Below, in pieces: positions 1 through 6,041 of a stretch of 10,572 bases of DNA; the first letter of the stretch is position 1; each line of letters begins with the position of its first letter. The stretch is from JBOHHR01 sp050740975. Its GTDB lineage: Bacteria > Pseudomonadota > Gammaproteobacteria > JBOHHR01. The stretch is taken from the NCBI GenBank assembly GCA_050740975.1, contig JBOIEE010000081.1, positions 1 through 10,572 of the forward strand, given 5' to 3'. The position numbers were made by a program, and so were the translations under genes. Below the pieces are notes generated by a model. It did no database searches and was not told the DNA's origin. It saw only the letters and a list, made by a program, of their open reading frames with translations.

Positions 1-419
1 GCGTACAGTAGTTCGAGAATTCGCTTCCGCCGCGCCTGGCCAGTCAGCCGCTGGTGTTGGGTCAAGGCCTCGCCGATCTGGGTGCCCACGCTGAGCACAG
101 GGTTGAGCGAGGTCTGGGGTTCTTGAAAGATCATCGCAATACGAGCACCTCGAACGGCTCGCATCGCCTTCTCCGGGAGTCTGAGCAGGTCGTCGCCGTT
201 GAGTCGGACGTTACCGGAAACAACGCGGGCGGGGTGCGGCAATAAGCGCATGATGGTAAGTGCGGTTATGGATTTGCCGCAACCGGATTCCCCGAGCAGC
301 ACAAACGTCTCGCCGCGGTTGATGATAAACGACACCCCTTCGACCGCGCGCACCGGGTCATTCTTTGGGCCAAACCATGTTCTTAGATCTTCAACTGCCA
401 AGAGTGGCGCGGTGGTCAA
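1..419 (-). CDS. Peptide-type ABC transporter ATP-binding protein (DppD/OppD/YejF-like), 3' part outside window
   Basis: This is an ATPase subunit of a dipeptide/oligopeptide-type ABC importer, acting on the inner face of the membrane. About 139 codons are visible; the C-terminal part lies beyond the left edge. Visible motifs are a Walker A (GESGCGKS, about residues 43-50) and a Q-loop within IFQEPQTSLNP (Q about 99). The Q-loop context, with SLNP following, is typical of the Opp/Dpp/Nik branch. The LLP-x8-SG stretch after Walker A also resembles the N-terminal half of the double ATPase YejF, so a fused two-domain protein is possible. The reading frame is open only back to a TAG at about 434-436, and no ATG occurs before the conserved LLAVEDL start of the domain. 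A TTG at 417-419 is therefore the likeliest start, with AGGGG about 12 nt upstream. The substrate cannot be told. Confidence 0.85.
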   Translation of the reverse strand, partial: MTTAPLLAVEDLRTWFGPKNDPVRAVEGVSFIINRGETFVLLGESGCGKSITALTIMRLLPHPARVVSGNVRLNGDDLLRLPEKAMRAVRGARIAMIFQEPQTSLNPVLSVGTQIGEALTQHQRLTGQARRKRILELLY

Positions 420-749
420 TTGCTCAAGTTTCCCCTAAGGGCATAACGCAATACTACCACGGAATATTGTGGTTTCCACCCGCTATCCGCGGTAGACGGA
501 AGCACCGAAAACGCGTTAATCAACGAATATTTGACACCTTTCGACAAATGATAGACGGTAGTGATCACCGCGCCATCAGAGCAAGTAGCGTGACATAGGT
601 AGCCCGTGCCCAAGCCAATTTTTGGGCGAAAAGATGGAATTAGGGGAAGAGGGAGTGTGTCAGGAACGGGAACACATGGAGATCAAAGCAGCTAGCCCGT
701 AATCTCTTAGCGCTCCGTGTGATTGAAAAGGTAAGATCGGCGGCTGCTA
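420..749. other. Intergenic region without a supported gene
   Basis: About 330 bases separate the peptide-transporter ATPase from the small gene pair. A 65-codon minus-strand frame (416-613) resembles nothing and is not called. Several weak inverted repeats are present: ACCAC/GTGGT (456-460 and 469-473), GCCCAA/TTGGGC (608-613 and 622-627) and TGTGT/ACACA (656-660 and 672-676). None is followed by a T-tract on either strand, so none is called a terminator. The region probably carries the promoter of the ATPase gene. Confidence 0.6.
451..473 (-). promoter_or_regulatory. Candidate extended -10 promoter with overlapping palindrome for the peptide transporter ATPase
   Basis: Read on the minus strand, TGGTAGTAT (451-459) looks like an extended -10 element (TGn plus a 4/6 match to TATAAT). 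A poor -35 (TGGAAA) lies 16 nt upstream. The palindrome ACCAC-N8-GTGGT (456-473) overlaps it, as an operator might. A transcript starting near 445 would have a leader of about 25 nt. The match is weak and could be chance. Confidence 0.22.
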
Positions 750-965
750 TCATGGAGTTGCAGTTTCCCTAAGCGCGTGGTTCGCCCAGAACCGGCGGCC
801 CGATTGGGTGAGGTAGCCTTCCGCGCTGACCAAGCCCATGTGAACGGCTGCTTTCAGCACAATCCGTTCTTTCACGTCTGTCAAATAGATCTGACCGTCA
901 CCATAGCGCTGGTCTAGTAATCGCCTCAACGCGCTCTTATTGATATTTTCCGCGAAACCGTCCAT
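750..965 (-). CDS. Small hypothetical protein, 71 residues, possible winged-helix-like C-terminus
   Basis: I do not recognise this gene. From the ATG at 963-965 it encodes 71 residues, mildly basic (10 K/R against 8 D/E), with no signal peptide or membrane segment. Residues 31-60 alternate helix-like and turn-like segments (VKERIVLKAAVHMGLVSAEG, then YLTQSGRRFW). This is reminiscent of the last helix and wing of small winged-helix proteins, but that is only a pattern-level impression. The frame stays open further upstream, to 1121, but the extension overlaps the acidic gene out of frame, so the internal ATG is preferred. The start lies 19 nt after the stop of the acidic gene, on the same strand, so the two probably form one transcript. 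The ribosome site is weak (GGG about 8 nt ahead). Confidence 0.5.
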   Translation of the reverse strand: MDGFAENINKSALRRLLDQRYGDGQIYLTDVKERIVLKAAVHMGLVSAEGYLTQSGRRFWANHALRETATP

Positions 966-984
966 TTCTCTACCCACAATTGAT

Positions 985-1170
985 TCAGTCTTCAAGGACG
1001 AACTCGTCGCTCTCCACTTCTTCCCATTGGAAATCCTCTCCGCAGTGTTCTCGGCCCGGCAGGATGTCCTCGAAATCTTCGATCTTCCAATTGAGCAAGG
1101 TATCGCCCAACTCCAGCTCAAATTCCTTGAACTGGGGTTCTAAGTTGGAAGCTTCGTGCCGCTCAAACAT
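985..1170 (-). CDS. Small, strongly acidic hypothetical protein, 61 residues
   Basis: I do not recognise this gene. It encodes 61 residues, of which 21 are D or E and only 4 are K or R, so the product is highly negative. Acidic residues are concentrated in the C-terminal half (IEDFEDI, then WEEVESDEF), with four aromatic or hydrophobic clusters in between. There is one cysteine (C43) and no membrane segment. A good ribosome binding site, AGAGGG at about 1178-1183 on the minus strand, sits about 7-8 nt before the ATG at 1168-1170. A GTG directly before it (1171-1173) is an alternative start. It precedes the 71-residue gene by 19 nt. The charge pattern would fit a small partner or DNA-mimic protein, but nothing here shows a function. 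Confidence 0.5.
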   Translation of the reverse strand: MFERHEASNLEPQFKEFELELGDTLLNWKIEDFEDILPGREHCGEDFQWEEVESDEFVLED

Positions 1171-1173
1171 CAC

Positions 1174-1378
1174 GTTACCCTCTAAATATCACTGTTACGC
1201 CCATTACGCGTTAGCAGATCGCGTGCCACGCCATGTTCAGAACATGTCAGCGCGATTAGGAGCTAGATTAAACAAGCCACCCCCGACGCGCAGCGAACTT
1301 TTTCGCAGCGAGGCTGTGAAAAATTCACCGACGCTGAACGCGATTACATTTACCCTGTGAGGGTCGAAGCCATGCGCT
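1174..1378. other. Intergenic stretch downstream of the exporter with short hairpins and a direct repeat
   Basis: These 205 bases hold no supported gene; a 70-codon minus frame (1237-1449) overlaps the exporter end out of frame and is unlike any family. Two tiny perfect hairpins, ACCCT-GTG-AGGGT (1352-1364) and GTGAA-AAA-TTCAC (1316-1328), follow the exporter stop. They lack a T-tract, so termination there is unproven. CGCAGCGA occurs twice (1289-1296 and 1304-1311) as a direct repeat. A promoter for the small gene pair should lie here, but I see no convincing one. Confidence 0.5.
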
Positions 1379-3535
1379 CTAAAGAGCTTGGTGCATGCCC
1401 TTTTTAAGCGCTTCGAGGTCTCCGAACTGTTGTTGACAAAACTCCGCATATAGGGGGCATTGCCGCACCAACACCTGGTGTTTTCCGATGGCTATGATCC
1501 GACCTGCGTCAAGCACTACGATTTTGTCGGCACCGAGGATGGTAGAGAGCCTGTGGGCTATGACGATGGAGGTGCGCCCCTTGAGCAAGCGAGCGAGGCC
1601 CTGTTGTACCTGGCGCTCGGAGTGGGAGTCCAGCGCCGAGGTGGCTTCATCAAGGATCAGGATCTTCGGATCCTTAAGAAACGCCCTGGCGATCGCGAGG
1701 CGTTGCTTCTGGCCGCCGGAGAGGCTTGCTCCCCGTTCCCCGATCTCGGTCCATAAGCCCTCCGGCAGTTGTTCGACAAATTCTAGGGCGTAAGCGCCCT
1801 CCAGGGCGGACCGTAGATCATCAATACCGGCTTGGGGCTTGGCAAGCAACAGGTTTTCTTGAATGGTTCCGGAGAACAGTATTGTTTCTTGATTCACGAT
1901 CCCGATCTGGCGGCGGAGCGGGTCCAGCTTTAGATCCCGCAAGTCCATTCCGTCAAGCAAGATAGCGCCCGCATTGGGGTCGTAGAAGCGCGGGATCAAA
2001 TTAGCCAAGGTAGACTTGCCGGAACCGCTGGGGCCGACGAAAGCGACTGTTTCCCCCGGCTCGATGGTAAGGCAAATATCTTTGAGCACGGCGATATCGG
2101 GTTCATAGCTAAAACTAATGTGATCGAACTCGATGCGTCCTTGCACGGACTCCAGGTCGCGCGCACCGGAGCGTTCCATCACCTGCGGCTGGGTGTCGAA
2201 GTATTCAAAAATACGCTCGATCGCAGCCACCGCATTGGCTAATACCACGCTTAATTCCGACAAGCGTTGCAAAGGGAAATAAAACATCGCGAGATAGAGT
2301 AGGAATTGGGTCAACTCGCCCACTGTCAAGCGTCCTGCGAGGATCTGATTTACGCCGTACCAGGCAACTAAAACGGGTGATGTGTGCACGACCAAGCCAA
2401 CCAGCATCTCATTGGTCGCCATGGAACGGACAGAGAACATCACCTTGTTGAGGAGCTTGTTAGCCTGGGAAGCGAAAGCCTGCTCTTCTTGTGATTCGCG
2501 CGTGAATGCCTTGACGATCCCTACCCCCATCACCTTTTCCTGCACGCTGGCGGAAAGGATCTCTAGCCTTTGTTGGGCTTCTCGGCTGATCAATCGAATG
2601 CGTGAACCGACTACCCGCAGCGATACGACGTAGATCGGCATCAGGAGCAGAGAAACCGCCGTGAGCATTGGGTGGATGGACAGCAATATGCTGATCAGCA
2701 CTAAAAGCAGCACGCTGTCCATCCAGACGTTGGTCAGCGCAGAACCCACGAAATTCTGCGCCAGGTTTAAATCATGTACCACGCGTGACACGATGGCCCC
2801 TGATTGATTGCGGGTAAAGAAGGAATGCGACAGCCGCTGCACGTGATTGAACAACGCCACACGAAGATCGCGGATCATGCGGTGTCCGGCGATCGCCGCC
2901 CACACGCTGCGGTAGTAGCAAGCAAGCATCCAGGTGCCATTCACCAGTAATACGGCCAGGATCAGGTGGGTTGTCTTTTCCCAGCGCAGCTCCGTGCTCA
3001 GCGTTTCGTTTAATGCCACCTCGTCCAGCATTACCCGCAGCATCCATGGAAAAATGAGCGGCGCCAGGAACTTCACTATTCCGGCCGCCGTGGCGAGCGC
3101 GACGAAGCGCCAATAGGGTTCTAAATATCCGAGAAAACGCCAGATAGGCAAATTCCTCCGCTCAAGGGCGCGATAACGGCCAGCCACCGAGTTACCCCAG
3201 GGATCTTTGATGTCCAGAATACGGGCGGGGCTTATGTCCATCTCTAAGAAGCGGGAGTTTTCTTGCAGTCCCTTTAAGTCTTCGGTGCGCAGCGCTACGG
3301 GGCTCTGGCGCAATGGTATCGGTCCCGGGACCAGCATGTCCCCATCCACCTGAAGGCATAATACGGCGTAGTCCCCGGCCGTTACGATGTCCTCCCGATT
3401 GGGCACCAGGGCGAGAAGTAGCCTTTGCACGTGTTCCCAGCGGGAGAACACATAATGGCGTCCTTTGTGCCGCAGTAGGCCCTCGTCCAGGTAACGTGGG
3501 ACTTCGCTTACTCGGCAGACGTGATAGACGATCAT
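1379..3535 (-). CDS. ABC exporter, fused membrane and ATPase domains, with extra N-terminal domain
   Basis: This is a half-transporter of the MsbA/MdlB/multidrug exporter type that would act as a dimer in the inner membrane, pumping lipids, drugs or peptides outward. It has 718 residues; the family is usually about 580-600. Residues 1 to about 120 form an additional soluble domain before the membrane part. Six membrane segments fall at about 139-165, 189-211, 266-287, 290-308, 376-398 and 407-428. The ATPase domain has an A-loop tyrosine (Y477), Walker A GPSGSGKST (501-509), Q-loop Q549, signature LSGGQ (605-609), Walker B ILILDE (625-630, catalytic E630) and H-loop H661. All are intact, so it should be active. 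The ATG at 3533-3535 has no clear Shine-Dalgarno and abuts an inverted repeat. The gene diverges from iscR. The substrate is unknown, and nothing shows a link to cluster assembly. Confidence 0.92.
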   Translation of the reverse strand: MIVYHVCRVSEVPRYLDEGLLRHKGRHYVFSRWEHVQRLLLALVPNREDIVTAGDYAVLCLQVDGDMLVPGPIPLRQSPVALRTEDLKGLQENSRFLEMDISPARILDIKDPWGNSVAGRYRALERRNLPIWRFLGYLEPYWRFVALATAAGIVKFLAPLIFPWMLRVMLDEVALNETLSTELRWEKTTHLILAVLLVNGTWMLACYYRSVWAAIAGHRMIRDLRVALFNHVQRLSHSFFTRNQSGAIVSRVVHDLNLAQNFVGSALTNVWMDSVLLLVLISILLSIHPMLTAVSLLLMPIYVVSLRVVGSRIRLISREAQQRLEILSASVQEKVMGVGIVKAFTRESQEEQAFASQANKLLNKVMFSVRSMATNEMLVGLVVHTSPVLVAWYGVNQILAGRLTVGELTQFLLYLAMFYFPLQRLSELSVVLANAVAAIERIFEYFDTQPQVMERSGARDLESVQGRIEFDHISFSYEPDIAVLKDICLTIEPGETVAFVGPSGSGKSTLANLIPRFYDPNAGAILLDGMDLRDLKLDPLRRQIGIVNQETILFSGTIQENLLLAKPQAGIDDLRSALEGAYALEFVEQLPEGLWTEIGERGASLSGGQKQRLAIARAFLKDPKILILDEATSALDSHSERQVQQGLARLLKGRTSIVIAHRLSTILGADKIVVLDAGRIIAIGKHQVLVRQCPLYAEFCQQQFGDLEALKKGMHQAL

Positions 3536-3587
3536 CAGGCGCTTCGCTCAAGCAGTAGTATAGGAATAGATTACTGGCAAGCGCCTG
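3536..3587 (-). promoter_or_regulatory. Inverted repeat abutting the exporter start codon, enclosing a candidate -10
   Basis: CAGGCGCTT (3536-3544) and AAGCGCCTG (3579-3587) are perfect 9-base inverted copies 34 nt apart. The inner copy touches the exporter ATG. Between them, on the minus strand, TATACT (3557-3562) is a candidate -10, but no good -35 lies at normal spacing. If transcription starts at TATACT the repeat would act as a DNA operator. If it starts further upstream, the RNA could fold so that the region before the ATG is paired. Both readings are inference. Confidence 0.4.
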
Positions 3588-3630
3588 CGGGGGAATGAGC
3601 GTCGCTGCGGGAAAGAGAGCCCCCACGAGA

Positions 3631-3655
3631 AAAGTTGACTATTTCGCTTGGTCAT
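3631..3655 (+). promoter_or_regulatory. IscR type-1-like binding site, upstream copy
   Basis: This 25-bp stretch begins AAAGTTGACTATTTC and matches about 19 of 25 positions of the IscR type-1 consensus as I recall it (ATASYYGACT, RWWWY, AGTC, RRSTAT). The left half is nearly perfect and the right half is degraded. It covers the -35 element and most of the spacer of the iscR promoter. Type-1 sites are bound by [2Fe-2S]-IscR in enterobacteria, giving repression when clusters are plentiful. Confidence 0.65.
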
Positions 3656-3662
3656 CTACAAT
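3635..3662 (+). promoter_or_regulatory. Sigma-70 promoter of the iscR-iscA-suf operon
   Basis: TTGACT (3635-3640, 5/6 to consensus) and TACAAT (3657-3662, 5/6) are separated by 16 nt. Transcription would start near 3669 and leave a leader of about 55 nt before iscR. The promoter is embedded in the two IscR-like sites, so bound IscR would block polymerase. No comparable promoter is visible between the later genes, so the whole cluster probably depends on this one. Confidence 0.7.
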
Positions 3663-3685
3663 AGTTGACTAATTCACTAAGCTTT
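3661..3685 (+). promoter_or_regulatory. IscR type-1-like binding site, downstream copy
   Basis: This 25-bp stretch begins ATAGTTGACTAATTC and matches about 22 of 25 positions of the recalled IscR type-1 consensus, the better of the two copies. It overlaps the end of the -10 and the expected start site. It repeats the upstream copy at an exact 30-bp offset (AGTTGACTA at 3633 and 3663), which places both on nearly the same DNA face. Its TTGACT has no -10 at normal distance, so it is an operator rather than a second promoter. Confidence 0.75.
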
Positions 3686-3723
3686 GTGCTCGTTACCGGC
3701 TTCAAACACGAGGATAAACGACG

Positions 3724-4191
3724 ATGAGACTGACGACTCGGGGGCGTTATGCGGTTACCGCGATGTTAGACCTTGCCTTACATCAGGAGCGAGAGGCTAC
3801 TGCGTTGGCGGATGTCTCGGCCAGACAAGGCATATCACTGGCCTATTTGGAACAGCTGTTCGCGCACTTGCGCCGGCACGGGTTGGTGCAAAGCCTGCGG
3901 GGCCCCGGGGGCGGCTACCTATTGGGGCGCACGGCCGCGCAGATCTCGATAGCCGACGTGATTAGCGCTGTCGATGAACAGGTGGATGCCACGCGCTGCG
4001 GGGGCTTAAAAAACTGTCAAGCTCACGAGCGCTGCTTAACCCATGACCTGTGGGAGGATTTAAGTGCGCAGATCTATGAATTTTTACGCGATATTACTCT
4101 GGAGCGACTGGTGCAGCGGCGCAGCGTGCAGATAGTGTCCAGGCGCCAGAATAGTAAGGTCGTGCAACTCCAGCGTAAAGCCAACGCTTAA
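3724..4191 (+). CDS. iscR: Iron-sulfur cluster-sensing transcription regulator IscR (Rrf2 family)
   Basis: IscR is an Rrf2-family DNA-binding protein whose [2Fe-2S] cluster reports cluster supply; the holo form represses its own operon in enterobacteria. The product has 155 residues (E. coli IscR 162). It opens MRLTTRGRYAVTAMLD, followed by the winged helix-turn-helix including the QGISLAYLEQLF recognition region (E43 conserved) and the RGPGGGYLLG wing. Cluster ligands C92, C98, C104 and H107 sit at the same numbers as in E. coli. The C-terminal tail differs, as is common. AGGA at 3711-3714 stands 9 nt before the ATG. It heads the operon and lies 13 nt before iscA. The two type-1-like sites upstream predict autoregulation. 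The ligand set argues for true IscR rather than SufR or a generic Rrf2 protein. Confidence 0.96.
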   Translation: MRLTTRGRYAVTAMLDLALHQEREATALADVSARQGISLAYLEQLFAHLRRHGLVQSLRGPGGGYLLGRTAAQISIADVISAVDEQVDATRCGGLKNCQAHERCLTHDLWEDLSAQIYEFLRDITLERLVQRRSVQIVSRRQNSKVVQLQRKANA

Positions 4192-4204
4192 AGTGAGCAA
4201 GCGC

Positions 4205-4528
4205 ATGGCTATTACCTTAACCGAACGAGCGGCCGCCCATGTAAAGGGGTTTATGGGCGAGCAAGACCGAGACTGCACGCTGCGCGTTAGGGTCAAACCC
4301 ACCGGTTGCTCTGGATTTATGTATGTGGTGGAACCGGCTAAAGAGGTGGGGGAAAGTGACCAAGTATTCGAATCGAATGGGGTTAAGCTGGTGGTGGATC
4401 CCCAAAGCTTGAAATTTCTGGTCGGCACAGAGCTCGATTACGCACGGGAAGGACTCAATGAGGGTTTCAAATTTATTAACCCCAATGTGAAAAGCACGTG
4501 TGGCTGTGGGGAAAGTTTTAGCGTTTAA
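4205..4528 (+). CDS. iscA: A-type iron-sulfur carrier protein, IscA-like
   Basis: This A-type carrier receives Fe-S clusters (or iron) from the scaffold and passes them to target enzymes. From the ATG at 4205 it has 107 residues, the same as E. coli IscA. The three ligand cysteines fall at C35 (in TGCSGF), C99 and C101 (in CGCGESF), again at IscA numbering. The end, NEGFKFINPNVK then CGCGESF, is closer to IscA than to SufA, although it sits where sufA would in an E. coli-type suf operon. A GTG at 4193 would add four residues (MSKR) but has no Shine-Dalgarno, whereas the ATG has GTGAG about 8 nt ahead. It starts 13 nt after the iscR stop. SufA or ErpA are the alternative labels. Confidence 0.93.
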   Translation: MAITLTERAAAHVKGFMGEQDRDCTLRVRVKPTGCSGFMYVVEPAKEVGESDQVFESNGVKLVVDPQSLKFLVGTELDYAREGLNEGFKFINPNVKSTCGCGESFSV

Positions 4529-4546
4529 GCGGAGTTGTTAAGCACA

Positions 4547-5995
4547 ATGGTAAGCAATGTAACAGATGTCGAAGCCTTGGTCCGCAAGGACTATGAGGCC
4601 GGCTTCTATACCGACGTGGAAGCAGACACCGTGCCCCCGGGGCTTAACGAGGATGTCATCCGCTCCATCTCGGAGAAAAAGGAAGAACCACGGTGGCTGT
4701 TGGAGTGGCGCTTGGCCGCATTTCGGCACTGGCAAACGATGATCGAGCCTAACTGGGCCAAGGTTGACCACGCGCCTATCGATTACCAAGCGATTTCCTA
4801 TTACTCGGCGCCGAGATCGCTGCAAGACGCCCCTACGAGCCTCGACGAGGTCGATCCGAAGCTGCTTGAGACTTACGAGAAGTTGGGGATCCCACTGCGC
4901 GAGCAGGCGATGCTGGCGGGTGTGGCGGTCGATGCCGTGTTCGACAGCATTTCTGTGGCCACCACATTTAAAGAGAAACTGGCCGAGGCGGGCGTCATCT
5001 TTTGTTCGTTTTCTGAGGCCGTGCGCAATCACCCGCAATTGGTCAGGGCTTATCTCGGCTCAGTCGTGCCGATTACGGATAACTTTTTCGCCAGCTTAAA
5101 TTCCGCGGTGTTCACCGATGGGTCTTTCTGTTATGTGCCTAAGGGGGTGCGTTGCCCGATGGAGCTCTCGACCTACTTTCGCATCAACGCGGCAAAAACC
5201 GGCCAGTTCGAACGCACTCTGATCGTGGCCGATGAGGGCAGTTACGTCAGCTATTTGGAAGGCTGCACCGCGCCGATGCGTGACGAGAACCAGTTGCATG
5301 CCGCGGTGGTTGAGCTGGTCGCGTTGGAAGACGCGCAGATCAAATATTCCACGGTGCAGAATTGGTATCCGGGCGATGAGAACGGCAAGGGTGGGATCTA
5401 TAACTTCGTCACCAAACGCGGCGAGTGTCGGGGGCGCAACGCCAAGATCTCCTGGACCCAAGTCGAGACGGGGTCTGCCATCACCTGGAAATACCCCAGC
5501 TGTATCCTTAAGGGCGATAACACGGTCGGGGAATTCTATTCCGTAGCACTGACAAACAACTGCCAACAGGCCGATACCGGTACCAAAATGATCCACATCG
5601 GGAAAAATACCCGCAGCACCATCATTTCCAAGGGGATCTCTGCAGGCCGCGGTCAGAACACTTATCGCGGTCTGGTGCGGGTTGGCAAAGCGGCGGAGAA
5701 CGCGCGCAATTACACCCAGTGTGATTCGCTGCTTTTGGGTGAGCGGTGCAGTGCCCATACCTTCCCTTACATCGAGGTGAAGAACCCTACCGCCAAAGTG
5801 GAACATGAAGCCTCGACTTCTAAAATTGGCGAGGATCAGCTTTTCTATTGCAAGCAACGGGGCATTGGCCAGGAAGACGCGGTCACTATGATCGTGAATG
5901 GGTTCTGCAAGGTGGTGTTCAAAGAACTACCCATGGAGTTTGCGGTGGAAGCACAAAAGCTTTTAGGCGTGAGTCTCGAAGGTGCAGTGGGTTAG
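4547..5995 (+). CDS. sufB: Fe-S cluster assembly scaffold protein SufB
   Basis: SufB is the main subunit of the cytosolic SufBC2D scaffold, where sulfur and iron are assembled into a cluster. The product has 482 residues (E. coli 495). The beta-helix core is very conserved, for example YVPKGVRCPMELSTYFRIN and WKYPSCIL. The residues matching the essential E. coli set are present: C240 (matching C254, in LEGCTAP, a likely sulfur entry site), C392 (matching C405, in TQCDS), H420 and E421 (matching H433 and E434, in EHEAS). The short cysteine-rich stretch of enterobacterial SufB after SYYSAP is replaced by a plain linker, as in many non-enteric proteins. GGAG at 4531-4534 lies 12 nt before the ATG at 4547. 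A TTG at 4535 is an alternative but directly abuts GGAG. Confidence 0.97.
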   Translation: MVSNVTDVEALVRKDYEAGFYTDVEADTVPPGLNEDVIRSISEKKEEPRWLLEWRLAAFRHWQTMIEPNWAKVDHAPIDYQAISYYSAPRSLQDAPTSLDEVDPKLLETYEKLGIPLREQAMLAGVAVDAVFDSISVATTFKEKLAEAGVIFCSFSEAVRNHPQLVRAYLGSVVPITDNFFASLNSAVFTDGSFCYVPKGVRCPMELSTYFRINAAKTGQFERTLIVADEGSYVSYLEGCTAPMRDENQLHAAVVELVALEDAQIKYSTVQNWYPGDENGKGGIYNFVTKRGECRGRNAKISWTQVETGSAITWKYPSCILKGDNTVGEFYSVALTNNCQQADTGTKMIHIGKNTRSTIISKGISAGRGQNTYRGLVRVGKAAENARNYTQCDSLLLGERCSAHTFPYIEVKNPTAKVEHEASTSKIGEDQLFYCKQRGIGQEDAVTMIVNGFCKVVFKELPMEFAVEAQKLLGVSLEGAVG

Positions 5996-6041
5996 CTCGC
6001 GCAACCGAGAATCTATTGCAAACAATCATTTGCATAAAGCG
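5996..6041 (+). other. sufB-sufC spacer with an AT-rich stem-loop
   Basis: This 46-nt gap is the widest in the operon before sufT. TGCAAA (6017-6022) and TTTGCA (6029-6034) form a 6-bp perfect inverted repeat with loop CAATCA, 7 nt before the sufC ATG. No strong Shine-Dalgarno is seen here. The stem could tune sufC translation, or its A/T-rich sequence could be incidental. Confidence 0.4.

Noticed and set aside
416..613. 65-codon minus-strand frame upstream of the peptide transporter ATPase
   Set aside because: No ribosome site or family resemblance; it ends a few bases into the ATPase gene and more likely covers its promoter region.
608..627. GCCCAA/TTGGGC hairpin as an intrinsic terminator
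   Set aside because: There is no T-tract after the stem on either strand and the stem is only 6 bp.
1237..1449. 70-codon minus-strand frame overlapping the end of the exporter
   Set aside because: It overlaps the exporter's conserved C-terminus out of frame and has no ribosome site or recognisable content.
3665..3687. Second promoter using TTGACT at 3665-3670
   Set aside because: No -10-like hexamer lies 15-19 nt downstream. The motif is better explained as part of the second IscR-like site.
5096..5857. 253-codon open frame on the minus strand inside sufB
   Set aside because: It is fully antiparallel to a strongly conserved gene; its length is explained by codon bias of sufB.
5982..6041. 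Upstream ATG at 5982 as the sufC start
   Set aside because: It would overlap sufB and add 20 residues without similarity to SufC; the ATG at 6042 gives the family N-terminus and E. coli residue numbering.
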